NCBI GenBank assembly: GCA_021812425.1
Contig: JAKANM010000004.1
Span: 1 to 34,585, forward strand
DNA length: 34,585 bases
Reading direction: 5' to 3'
DNA from: a bacterium
GTDB taxonomy: Bacteria; Patescibacteriota; Patescibacteriia; Magasanikbacterales; GWA2-37-8
Below the pieces are notes generated by a model, which saw only the letters and a program-made list of their open reading frames with translations, did not search any database and was not told the DNA's origin. The position numbers and the translations under genes were made by a program. This document shows positions 26,617 through 34,553 of this stretch, piece by piece (within the stretch, counting starts at the first letter, position 1; every line of letters begins with the position of its first letter).

Positions 26617-27687
26617 GTGAAAATACTTCTATCAGGCGGGGGAACATTAGGGCCGGTTTCTCCGCTTTTGGCTATCGCGGAAATATACCGGCAGTATGAT
26701 CCAACGGTAAGTTTATTATGGGTCGGGACCAAAAATGGTCCTGAACGGCAATTGGTCGAGGAACAAAATATTAAATTTATCACGATCAGAAACGGAAAAT
26801 GGCGTCGTTATCTGTCGCTGTTAAATGTGGTTGACTTGTTCAGACTTGTTGCGGCATTTTTTCAATCATTGATCATCTTGATGAAGGAGAAACCGGACTT
26901 GTTAATTTCCGCCGGCGGTTATGTAAGTGTTCCGCTTCATGCCGTTGCCGTGCTTTTTGGTATTCCGTGTTGGGTGCATCAGCAGGATGTTGGGGTCGGC
27001 CTCGCCAACAAGCTAATGTTTTTGAAAGCCAAAAAAATTACCGCCGCGCTGGGTGAGACAGCCGGTAAATTGCCGAAGGGGCGTACCGAATGGATTGGAA
27101 ATCCGTCACGTAGCCTCGAAGTCGGGGATCGGAGTGAAGCCCGAAAAAAGTTTAATATTCCGGAAAGTGCGCCGGTTATTTTTGTTTTTGGCGGCGGCAC
27201 CGGCTCTAATCATCTGAATCAGCTTATACTCGCGGCCATGCCCCAACTAAATCCCGCCTGGCATGTTATTCATGTTGTGGGACGCGACCGTTCCGGTGAA
27301 TCATCAGAGATGACATCCGAAATTTTTCCCAATTATCACGCTTATAAATTTTTTACCGAGGAAATGAAGTACGCGTATGCGATTGCGGATGTGGTCGTCG
27401 CGCGCGCCGGTTTTGGTACTCTAACTGAATTAGCCGCCCTGTCAAAGCCGGCGGTAATCTTGCCAATGATAGGTACTCACCAAGAGGAAAATGCCCGTTA
27501 CTTTGCCGCTCACGGCGGTATTATTATGTTGGATCAGGCGGCTAGCGGTCTTAAACTTGCGCAGGTGATTAAGGACATCATCGAATCTCCTCAGAAGGGC
27601 CAGGAACTTGGTAGTACCTTACATTCGCTATTACCTTGCACGGAACCTAAGAAGATCATTGAAATTATTTTAGAGTTAACAAAATAA
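26617..27687 (+). CDS. murG: MurG-like UDP-GlcNAc transferase
   Basis: KILLSGGGTLGPVSPLLAIAE, VHQQDVGVGLANK, VFGGGTGSNHLN, VVARAGFGTLTELAALSKPAVILPM; GTG start adjacent to rpoD stop. Confidence 0.82.
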   Translation: MKILLSGGGTLGPVSPLLAIAEIYRQYDPTVSLLWVGTKNGPERQLVEEQNIKFITIRNGKWRRYLSLLNVVDLFRLVAAFFQSLIILMKEKPDLLISAGGYVSVPLHAVAVLFGIPCWVHQQDVGVGLANKLMFLKAKKITAALGETAGKLPKGRTEWIGNPSRSLEVGDRSEARKKFNIPESAPVIFVFGGGTGSNHLNQLILAAMPQLNPAWHVIHVVGRDRSGESSEMTSEIFPNYHAYKFFTEEMKYAYAIADVVVARAGFGTLTELAALSKPAVILPMIGTHQEENARYFAAHGGIIMLDQAASGLKLAQVIKDIIESPQKGQELGSTLHSLLPCTEPKKIIEIILELTK

Positions 27688-27716
27688 AAACCGCTTCTAT
27701 TTTTGAAGTGGTTTTT
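27686..27716 (+). terminator. intrinsic terminator of murG-like gene
   Basis: AAAAACCGCTTC-TATTTTT-GAAGTGGTTTTT. Confidence 0.75.
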
Positions 27717-27731
27717 AATAACCGGAATTAT

Positions 27732-27819
27732 AAACCTTCGCACTGTTCTAATCGCCGACGGTGATGAAAACAGTAGTGGCGAAGGTTTGATTCTCCGCCA
27801 CTCTGTTTTGGTGTGGAGA
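27732..27819. other. two adjacent structured hairpins with alternative pairing
   Basis: AAACCTTCGC(27732-27741)/GCGAAGGTTT(27779-27788) with nested ACTGTT/AACAGT and TCGCC/GGTGA; second hairpin TTCTCC...GGAGAA at 27791-27819. Confidence 0.5.
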
Positions 27820-27821
27820 AA

Positions 27822-28556
27822 TTACAGGACTTTTATGCCTAGTAGCTCCCGTCTGGCAACGCTCGCTTCGGCTTCGATCAAACTGAACGTTTCGCGTGGA
27901 TTCGTTTGATCAACTAACGAAGCAGTTATGAAAAGATGACTGGCACCGTTTAGGATCGCTGACTTCGGGGAGAGCTCAGGAGGGAGATTAAGGTTTTTTT
28001 GAGGCGGGACCAATCCTGATGCGACTAGCTTTAGTTTTGCAAATTCTTTACTCGCGAGCGGGCCAAGCCATTTGTTGGGACAAATCAGGCCGTGGACGCC
28101 AACACCTTTCGCGATTGACGCCAATGATCGTACGGCAAGGTCGGGCGCGTTGCCGTGGATGTCTCGCACGTCTTCCTCGGTGTGCGTAGGAAGCAGTATC
28201 GTCGCAACAATCTCTTTTGGTCCGTTCTCGACCACGGCGCGCATCATCGCGGCGCCGCCAGAGGCATAAACACTGATGATATCTGCTCCAGCGGTCTTGG
28301 CAACGTAGGCGTATAGCCCGGCGTTTCCTGGACCGGTAATCATTTTGTGATCAACCCAGACGCGCTTGAAGCCGGCTTTCTTTAGATTCTCAATTAAGTG
28401 AAAGTCCGGCAGATCGGAACAGTAGCCAATTTTTATTGCGTAAACCAGGCTACTGATTTGGGGAGCCAGGTTGTAGATCTGTTCCGGAGTAAAGGTCTCG
28501 GCGTCGAGAATGACTCTTTCGGCGGTGAAGCAAAATTCTCCGGCGGTGGTGTTCAT
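27822..28556 (-). CDS. orotidine-5'-phosphate decarboxylase-like TIM barrel protein
   Basis: ERVILDAE, RVWVDHKMITGPGNA, GADIISVYASGG; SD GGGAGA. Catalytic motif is non-canonical. Confidence 0.55.
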   Translation of the reverse strand: MNTTAGEFCFTAERVILDAETFTPEQIYNLAPQISSLVYAIKIGYCSDLPDFHLIENLKKAGFKRVWVDHKMITGPGNAGLYAYVAKTAGADIISVYASGGAAMMRAVVENGPKEIVATILLPTHTEEDVRDIHGNAPDLAVRSLASIAKGVGVHGLICPNKWLGPLASKEFAKLKLVASGLVPPQKNLNLPPELSPKSAILNGASHLFITASLVDQTNPRETFSLIEAEASVARRELLGIKVL

Positions 28557-28683
28557 GGGTTTCTCCCTGGGTGGGGTTGTGTTAGTGGTGAAAGGAACTG
28601 CGAAGAGCGTGAATTAAATCCTAGCAGGTTATGGTTCGATGGTCAACTCAGTAGTGCGGTTATTTATTCTAATTATAATAAAT

Positions 28684-28731
28684 AAAGAAAGCGCGCAGGT
28701 GACCAAATCGGTCTATCACTACGCGCTTGAT
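28684..28731 (-). terminator. terminator of the 28750-29040 CDS
   Basis: - strand AAGCGCG...GTGA...TCAC...CGCGCTT followed by T-rich tract. Confidence 0.55.
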
Positions 28732-28749
28732 ATCAAGGCAGAGGTTGGT

Positions 28750-29040
28750 CTAGCCGCCGCTGACGTCTTCCTCCGACCAGAGCGAGTCATTGTCGATCTC
28801 GCCGGTCTTTTCGTCCTTCAGGGCGAGGAAGAAGACTTGGCCCTCAGCCGAATTTTGCTCGGCTTGAAGAAACTCGACGAATTTTTGACCGTCAGACATG
28901 GTGTACCGCTTGAGGCGGTATTCTTCACCGAACTCGCCGGTGAAGGAATCCTCGGTTTTTTCCTTCGCGATTGCTTTCTCGACGAGGAATGAGGCGTTTC
29001 CGTTGAGTCCCATCAGCTGATCGTTTCGACCGTTCTTCAT
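28750..29040 (-). CDS. small hypothetical protein
   Basis: 96 aa from ATG 29040 with a good SD (AGGAGAT, 7 nt spacing). Confidence 0.6.
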   Translation of the reverse strand: MKNGRNDQLMGLNGNASFLVEKAIAKEKTEDSFTGEFGEEYRLKRYTMSDGQKFVEFLQAEQNSAEGQVFFLALKDEKTGEIDNDSLWSEEDVSGG

Positions 29041-29151
29041 TTTGATCTCCTCTTGGTTTTTCACAGGCGTCAGCATGATGCTAACGACTGAACGCTTCAG
29101 TTTATAACATAAATTTTATCAATAGTCAAGAAATGGCGTATGCATAAGTCA

Positions 29152-29184
29152 AAAAAAACAGCTTTTTTTGGAGGCTGTTTTTTT
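29152..29184 (-). terminator. terminator of tRNA-Lys
   Basis: AACAGC...GCTGTT flanked by A/T runs. Confidence 0.75.
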
Positions 29185-29185
29185 G

Positions 29186-29258
29186 TGGGACGGCCGGGGC
29201 TCGAACCCGGGACCTTATCCTTAAAAGGGATCTGCTCTACCAGCTGAGCTACCGTCCC
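29186..29258 (-). tRNA. tRNA-Lys (anticodon TTT)
   Basis: GGGACGG/CCGTCCC acceptor, ATCC-CTTTTAA-GGAT anticodon region, CCGGG-TTCGAGC-CCCGG T arm. Confidence 0.94.
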
Positions 29259-29340
29259 GTGTGGACTTTAGACTTCGTTGATGATATACTATTTTCAGAA
29301 TAAAATCAAGTTTCGACGTGGATAAATTTATAATATTTGT

Positions 29341-29919
29341 ATGTTAAACAAGAAATATTTCAGGGAAATTCGCGAAGAATTGCTGTCCTATGCGGAAAAA
29401 CGCCGCGATTTGATCAAGTCGGCCGGTGACGCTCAGCACCTGGCCAAAAAATGCATTTTCGCTCTACAGCGAGATGATGCTAAGGAAGCGAGGGAACTAT
29501 TGCGTAAATCATTAGACCTGCTACAGGGTTTGGTAAAGAAATACAAAAGTGAAGCGGGAATTTTCGATGAGGGTTCGTTCAAGGCGGCGCTTGAGGAATA
29601 TATCGAAGCAAGGCTGTTTAGAGATTTTGTTGAGGGAAAATCTTTGGATATGATTGACGAATTGCCGGTTGACCCGGACGCTTACGTGAGTGGTCTTTGT
29701 GATGTTCCGGGTGAGATAGTTCGTTATGCCTTGAAATCCGCCACTGAGCGAAAGTTTGATATCGTGAAGCACTGTTATGAGGTCGCAGAGGCGATTATCA
29801 ATGAACTTATCGACATGGATTTGACCGGCTATCACCGTCAGAAATTTGATCAGGCTAAGCAGGCGCTGAACAGACTCCAACAAATTGTCTACGAAGTCAG
29901 TCTAAATGAAAAAAATTAA
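29341..29919 (+). CDS. translin-like protein
   Basis: All-helical 192 aa; YVSGLCDVPGEIVRYALKSA and C-terminal LTGYHRQKFDQAKQALNRLQQIVYEVSL resemble translin family helices. Confidence 0.65.
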   Translation: MLNKKYFREIREELLSYAEKRRDLIKSAGDAQHLAKKCIFALQRDDAKEARELLRKSLDLLQGLVKKYKSEAGIFDEGSFKAALEEYIEARLFRDFVEGKSLDMIDELPVDPDAYVSGLCDVPGEIVRYALKSATERKFDIVKHCYEVAEAIINELIDMDLTGYHRQKFDQAKQALNRLQQIVYEVSLNEKN

Positions 29920-31198
29920 AAGGATAATACATCTTTTGCTCGCATGGAGCGCGTATTGGTTCTATGGAAGACCGGCCAGGAAATTGGTCGTGATTGGTGT
30001 TACCGGGACAAAGGGTAAGTCCACCACCTGCCGCTTGATCGCGTCCGTGCTCGAGGCCGGCGGATATAAAGTCGGTCTGCTCAGTACGGTTGAATTTCAG
30101 ATCGGCGAAAAACGCTGGCTGAACAACAAAAAAATGACCATGCTCGGGCGCGGGCAGATCCAAAAAATGCTGAGACAAATGGTGAACAAAAAATGTACTC
30201 ATGCCATTATTGAGACTTCATCGGAGGGAATTTTGCAGTGTCGGCACCTCGGATTGAATTATGATGTCGCGGTATTCACCAATCTCGGGACCGAACACTC
30301 GGAACGGCATGGCGGTTATGAAAATTTACGCGCCGCCAAAGGAAAAATGTTTGCGACGCTTTCGACTAAATCAAGAAAAAAAATCAATGGTAAAATTATT
30401 CCGAAGGTTATCGTTGCAAACGGCGACGATCCGGAGGCCAATTTTTTCCTTTCATTTCCAGCCGATAAAAAATATTTATTTAGCCTCGAACAAAATCACG
30501 TGGCTGTCGAGGGGGTTGAAGCTGTCGTCGCAAGGATTGATGGTCAGCGGCACGGATTTCTGGTTGATGATCAATTGTACCAATTAAGTTTAATTGGAAA
30601 GTTTAATTGTGAAAATGCTCTAGCCGCGCTTGTGGTTGGGAGATCGTTTGGCATCTCACCGAAGCAAATTGCGGACGGCCTTGTGAAGGTTGATCTAGTG
30701 CCGGGGAGAATGGAATTCATCGAGGAGGGTCAGCCTTTCAAGGTAGTGGTTGATTTTGCCCACGAACCGTTGAGTTTCACGGCATTATTTACCACCCTAA
30801 GGAAATTAACTAGCGGAAAATTAATCGTCGTGGTCGGATCAGATGGCGGCGGACGAGACATATCAAAGAGAGAGCGCATGGGTGAAATCGCCGGTCGTTT
30901 GGCGGATATTGTGGTTATCACCGACGTTAATTGTTATGATGAGGATCCGGCTGTTATCGCTGAAATGCTTGCAAAAGGCGCGCGCCAGTCCGGGAAAATT
31001 GACGGCAAGGATATGTTTATTAATGTTAATCGGCGCGAAGCGATGAAACTGGCGTTTATGTCGGCAAAGCCGGGTGACGTGGTAACGGTCGTGGCTAAAG
31101 GCACTGAACCATACATCGGCATCGCGGGTGGTAAAAAGATTCCCTGGGATGACCGAAAAATCAGCCGTGAACTAATTAAGGAAATTTATGTATCGTGA
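29906..31198 (+). CDS. Mur ligase family protein (MurE-like)
   Basis: GVTGTKGKSTTCRLI, ETSSEGILQCRHLGLNYDVAVFTNLGTEHSERHGG, VVDFAHEPLSF, VGSDGGGRDISKR. Confidence 0.85.
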   Translation: MKKIKRIIHLLLAWSAYWFYGRPARKLVVIGVTGTKGKSTTCRLIASVLEAGGYKVGLLSTVEFQIGEKRWLNNKKMTMLGRGQIQKMLRQMVNKKCTHAIIETSSEGILQCRHLGLNYDVAVFTNLGTEHSERHGGYENLRAAKGKMFATLSTKSRKKINGKIIPKVIVANGDDPEANFFLSFPADKKYLFSLEQNHVAVEGVEAVVARIDGQRHGFLVDDQLYQLSLIGKFNCENALAALVVGRSFGISPKQIADGLVKVDLVPGRMEFIEEGQPFKVVVDFAHEPLSFTALFTTLRKLTSGKLIVVVGSDGGGRDISKRERMGEIAGRLADIVVITDVNCYDEDPAVIAEMLAKGARQSGKIDGKDMFINVNRREAMKLAFMSAKPGDVVTVVAKGTEPYIGIAGGKKIPWDDRKISRELIKEIYVS

Positions 31199-31826
31199 GC
31201 GAAATTTAGCTTTGCGAGCGGATGAAACAGTGGTAAGTATCATCCGTCCCTCGAGAGCTAGGCATTTTCTAAAAGTCGCACTGGGTTTTTGTATGATAAC
31301 CGTCAACGCTTTTTTTACTTTTTGGCTTTGGCAGCAGGGGATTGAAGGAAAAATATTTTATGTGATAGTTTGGGTGTTGGGGGTCTACCTTCTGCTGTAT
31401 GGCTCGCTATTTAATCGTTCAAATTTTTTGGTCGTGACGACGGAACGAATTTTTGATATTCATCGTGAGTCATTTTTCGACGAGACGGTTTCCGCCCTGT
31501 CGATTATCGATGTGTTGGACGTGGTGGTGGAGCAAAAGGGTATTTTTGCCTCATTGTTCAACTACGGCGTGCTGACGCTTCATCCGCGTGAAGGAAAGTT
31601 TCGTTTTGAAATTGATAAAATTCCAGCGCCCGCCAGAGTACGTAATTTATTATTGGAGAGGCGGGAGGAAGCGCGCGCGGCCAGCCGTTTTAAGGAAAAG
31701 GATGAGGTTTATAAACGCCTGGTAAGTTTTTTGCCTGAATATTCTGAAGCGGAATTGACATTGCTTTACGAGCGAGTGCACAGCCAACTTCTCAGACTTG
31801 CGAAGCCAGTTGGGGAAAAACCTTAA
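31188..31826 (+). CDS. membrane protein with bacterial PH-like domain
   Basis: Two TM helices then FLVVTTERIFDIHRESFF...SIIDVLDVVVEQKGI pattern. Confidence 0.6.
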   Translation: MYRERNLALRADETVVSIIRPSRARHFLKVALGFCMITVNAFFTFWLWQQGIEGKIFYVIVWVLGVYLLLYGSLFNRSNFLVVTTERIFDIHRESFFDETVSALSIIDVLDVVVEQKGIFASLFNYGVLTLHPREGKFRFEIDKIPAPARVRNLLLERREEARAASRFKEKDEVYKRLVSFLPEYSEAELTLLYERVHSQLLRLAKPVGEKP

Positions 31827-31854
31827 AAAGTGATATACTAAGCCTAGCTTTTGT

Positions 31855-32253
31855 ATGAGGCATAAGATTGGCTTTATTAGAAATATTTTCTCTTCTCGCG
31901 CATTTTTTTTGGCGGGGGTCGTGATTTTGTTAATTCTTGGCGTGGCTTACCTTAGGGCCTATTATCAAAATAATCAAATTCAGGAAGAAATTAGACAAAT
32001 GCTCGATGAATCTGCAAGAATAGAAAATAAAAACGCCGAACTGCGCGCCTTACTCGAAAGAGTGAAGCAAACTGATTACGTCGAGGAGAAAGCCCGGACC
32101 GAACTTGGGTTAATTAAGGCAGGCGAGAATGAAACGATTATTCTGGGTAGCCGTCCGATATCTAGTAGTGGACAGACAGAAACGACTATGTTAAAATCTA
32201 AACGTCTTTCCAACCCACATGAGTGGTGGAATTATTTCTTTAATCATAAGTAA
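31855..32253 (+). CDS. FtsB/DivIC-like septum formation initiator
   Basis: Single TM followed by coiled coil and DYVEEKARTELGLIKAGENETIIL. Confidence 0.75.
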   Translation: MRHKIGFIRNIFSSRAFFLAGVVILLILGVAYLRAYYQNNQIQEEIRQMLDESARIENKNAELRALLERVKQTDYVEEKARTELGLIKAGENETIILGSRPISSSGQTETTMLKSKRLSNPHEWWNYFFNHK

Positions 32254-32261
32254 TAGCTATA

Positions 32262-32340
32262 TGGGCTTCGCCTCATATATTTATTCTCATTCGCTCGGAA
32301 TTAAATTAAAACATTTAATTTAATCCGCTCACTTATTTTA
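32262..32340. repeat. intergenic hairpin element, copy 2
   Basis: TCGCTCGG + ATTAAATTAAA-ACA-TTTAATTTAAT (32300-32324) + CCGCTCACTTATT, directly before a CDS start. Confidence 0.5.
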
Positions 32341-32348
32341 TTTCGAAT

Positions 32349-33389
32349 ATGAACGCATTATCGGTGAAACAGTTAGGAGAGAAAATTAAGGCAATGGCGC
32401 AAAAAAAATTTACGAAAAATCAAAAAGTTTTTCTAGCCGGTTTTTTCGGTTTTTTGGGATTAGTGTTAGTCATAGGTCTTGGAGTCGGTGTCTATCGCGT
32501 TTATGCGAAGACCAAAACGGATCGTTTTACTATGGCGGTCGCGTCGGTACTTCGATTGCCGATAGCGAAGGTTAACGGTGTTCCGGTACTGTATACCGAT
32601 TATATGGATGACCTTCGGGCGATTACGGTGATGCGTGATTACGATAAGGCAAATAATGGCCAAGCGGCCTCTCTTACCGATGAAAAATTATCGGATCAGG
32701 TGCTGTTTCGCCAGGTTAATAATATTTTGATAAATGCGCTGGCGAGAAAGAATAACGTGACCGTCGAAGCGAAAGATATTGAAAAAGTAAAAACTAACGT
32801 GTTGGAAAAGGAATTTCAGTCTCTTGCCGCCGCCGAGAAGGCGATCCGGGATCGTTACGGCTGGTCGCTCACGGTATTTGAGAAGAAGGTGATCGTGCCG
32901 TTTGTTTTACAAGGCAAGCTGACGGAAAAAATTAAAAATGATTCTGCTAATAAAGAACAGCTTAAGGCGCGGGCGCAAAAAGTTCTTGATGAGATTAAGG
33001 GTGGTGGGGATTTCGCGACTTTAGCCCAAAAGTATGGTGAGGATGGAACCTCCCAACGAGGAGGGGATTTAGGTTGGTTTGCGAAAGGGGAGATGGTGCC
33101 GGAATTTGAAAGTGTCGCATTCGCGCTAAAAAAAGGAGAATTATCTCCAAACCTAGTCGAAACACGTTACGGTTTTCATATTCTCCAGGTGGAAGACACG
33201 AAAACGGAAAAATCCAAGGATGCGAAAGGTAAATCAATCACAAAGGCATCCGTGAAAGCACGGCATATCCTTTTCATGTTCCCGGCTCTTGATCGTCTGC
33301 TTAGTGACAATCTGAAAAACGCCACCATTAATGTTTACGGCAAGGTTCACAATCCGTTCGCGGACTTATTGAAAACTCCTAATAAGTAA
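32349..33389 (+). CDS. SurA/PpiC-type parvulin peptidyl-prolyl isomerase, membrane anchored
   Basis: N-terminal TM; FATLAQKYGEDGTSQRGGDLGWFAKGEMVPEFESVAFALKKGELSPNLVETRYGFHILQVED. Confidence 0.9.
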   Translation: MNALSVKQLGEKIKAMAQKKFTKNQKVFLAGFFGFLGLVLVIGLGVGVYRVYAKTKTDRFTMAVASVLRLPIAKVNGVPVLYTDYMDDLRAITVMRDYDKANNGQAASLTDEKLSDQVLFRQVNNILINALARKNNVTVEAKDIEKVKTNVLEKEFQSLAAAEKAIRDRYGWSLTVFEKKVIVPFVLQGKLTEKIKNDSANKEQLKARAQKVLDEIKGGGDFATLAQKYGEDGTSQRGGDLGWFAKGEMVPEFESVAFALKKGELSPNLVETRYGFHILQVEDTKTEKSKDAKGKSITKASVKARHILFMFPALDRLLSDNLKNATINVYGKVHNPFADLLKTPNK

Positions 33390-33409
33390 TTTCTTCAAAA
33401 GAGGGATAC

Positions 33410-33448
33410 GCGGGTATACTGTGAGGTATACCCGCTCATGCGGGTATA
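33410..33448. repeat. three-armed inverted repeat at the tRNA-Gly 5' end
   Basis: GCGGGTATAC (33410-33419), GTATACCCGC (33426-33435), GCGGGTATA (33440-33448, tRNA 5' end). Confidence 0.75.
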
Positions 33449-33513
33449 GTATAGTGGTAATATGTATCCTTCCCAAGGATAAGCGACGGGTTCGATTCCC
33501 GTTACCCGCTCCA
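33440..33513 (+). tRNA. tRNA-Gly (anticodon CCC)
   Basis: GCGGGTA/TACCCGC acceptor, TATCC-TTCCCAA-GGATA anticodon arm, ACGGG-TTCGATT-CCCGT T arm; CCA directly follows. Confidence 0.94.
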
Positions 33514-33542
33514 AGACAAAAAATCAAAATGTTTTGTCTTGG
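33511..33542 (+). terminator. hairpin immediately downstream of tRNA-Gly
   Basis: CCAAGACAAAA (33511-33521)/TTTTGTCTTGG (33532-33542), 11 bp perfect; no clear U tract. Confidence 0.5.
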
Positions 33543-33600
33543 AGTATATTTACAACAAAGCTCGAACTTATTTTACCGAAAATTCCTGAAAAAATCCAAT

Positions 33601-33810
33601 TTGCTCCGCCCCGCCGCCAGCCGCCGCAAAGCTGCGGCCTGCCTCGCAGAAAAATTTTCTCTGCATTTTTTATTTTGCGCGCGCCAGATTTCTTCTTCTA
33701 AAAGGAAAAGAAAATTTTTCTGCTCGGCTCCGCGCTCAATCGCGCGAGGCGGCTGGGCTACGCTCGGGCGGCTCGGCATCCCCCCCCTTGAACCCCCCTG
33801 CCGAGCCGCC
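33601..33810. repeat. GC-rich hairpin-dense non-coding island
   Basis: GCCGCA-AAGC-TGCGGC (33623-33638); 15 bp IR GCAGAAAAATTTTCT (33646-33660)/AGAAAATTTTTCTGC (33709-33723); 12 bp IR GGCGGCTCGGCA (33767-33778)/TGCCGAGCCGCC (33799-33810) with C8-TTGAA-C6 loop. Confidence 0.7.
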
Positions 33811-33855
33811 ATCGTTTGGAATCCAATTTTTTCGGCGGGCTAAAATTAGAGACAC

Positions 33856-34479
33856 TTAACAAGCAAATTCTCCTTCGCCGCATGGCGATGGCGCTTCGCG
33901 TTGCGTTGGAACTCCGGGCTCTTTGCCTTTCCAGATATAATCTTCCGGTTTGACTGTTTTCCATTCATGCTCGTGGTTCCAGAGCGTCCAGAAATGCCGC
34001 CATTCATTCCAGCCGATGCCAAGAGTTTTAACATAAATGTCGTTTTCCGCAAGCATCTTCCCGATTTTTCTTCCGGTCATGCAAGGCATGCTGTAGCAGT
34101 AAGTGATGATTTCTTTGCCGGGATTCTTTTCTATGAGTTCTCGAAATTGGCGCACAATTCTGTCTTTTTCTTGGTAAGCGGAGGTGTTCGGATCGGTATA
34201 GGCGGAGATGCTGACCGCGCCGATAATATGTTCCCGCTCATACTCTTGGGGGCTACGAAGGTCAACAAGCACATAGTTCTGGTCTCCCTTATCCATGCTT
34301 CTCCTCAAGCTGTGAGGGCTGACATGCGCCGCGTTTTCAGCCAAGTAAAATTCTTTAATCAGTTCATTCTCGGTTGGTTTTGACGGTTTTTGAAGCGACT
34401 GAAATGTAAAAGTTGCGCCGCTTCCGACCACTGCTCCGATGATTGCGGACAATATCGCGATTTTTATGATTTGATTCAT
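33856..34479 (-). CDS. membrane-anchored rhodanese-like domain protein
   Basis: N-terminal TM; YVLVDLRSPQEYEREHIIGAVSI and ITYCYSMPCMTGRKIGKML active-site loop. Confidence 0.8.
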   Translation of the reverse strand: MNQIIKIAILSAIIGAVVGSGATFTFQSLQKPSKPTENELIKEFYLAENAAHVSPHSLRRSMDKGDQNYVLVDLRSPQEYEREHIIGAVSISAYTDPNTSAYQEKDRIVRQFRELIEKNPGKEIITYCYSMPCMTGRKIGKMLAENDIYVKTLGIGWNEWRHFWTLWNHEHEWKTVKPEDYIWKGKEPGVPTQREAPSPCGEGEFAC

Positions 34480-34518
34480 AGGTTGTATATTAATTTGTAA
34501 GTTAAACTAGCGTTGTAT

Positions 34519-34553
34519 ACAGTTCTGAAGTAAAATAATTACTTCTAAACTGT
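34519..34553. promoter_or_regulatory. hairpin/operator-like inverted repeat upstream of rhodanese gene
   Basis: ACAGTT-ct-GAAGTAA-aataa-TTACTTC-ta-AACTGT. Confidence 0.5.

Noticed and set aside
26427-28477. Scarcity of AGATCT as evidence of BglII-type self-avoidance
   Set aside because: I spotted only two sites by eye (~26427 and ~28472) against about eight expected by chance, but manual counting is unreliable and the true recognition site is unknown.
33511-33513. Genomically encoded CCA tail of tRNA-Gly
   Set aside because: CCA is present but is also the first three bases of the downstream 11 bp inverted repeat and the other three tRNAs lack it, so it may be coincidental.
33421-33964. ORFs 33421-33843 (+), 33573-33812 (-) and 33758-33964 (-)
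   Set aside because: They run through tRNA-Gly, the hairpin-dense GC island or antisense to the rhodanese gene; Arg/Ala/Ser-rich translations are typical of GC-rich non-coding DNA.
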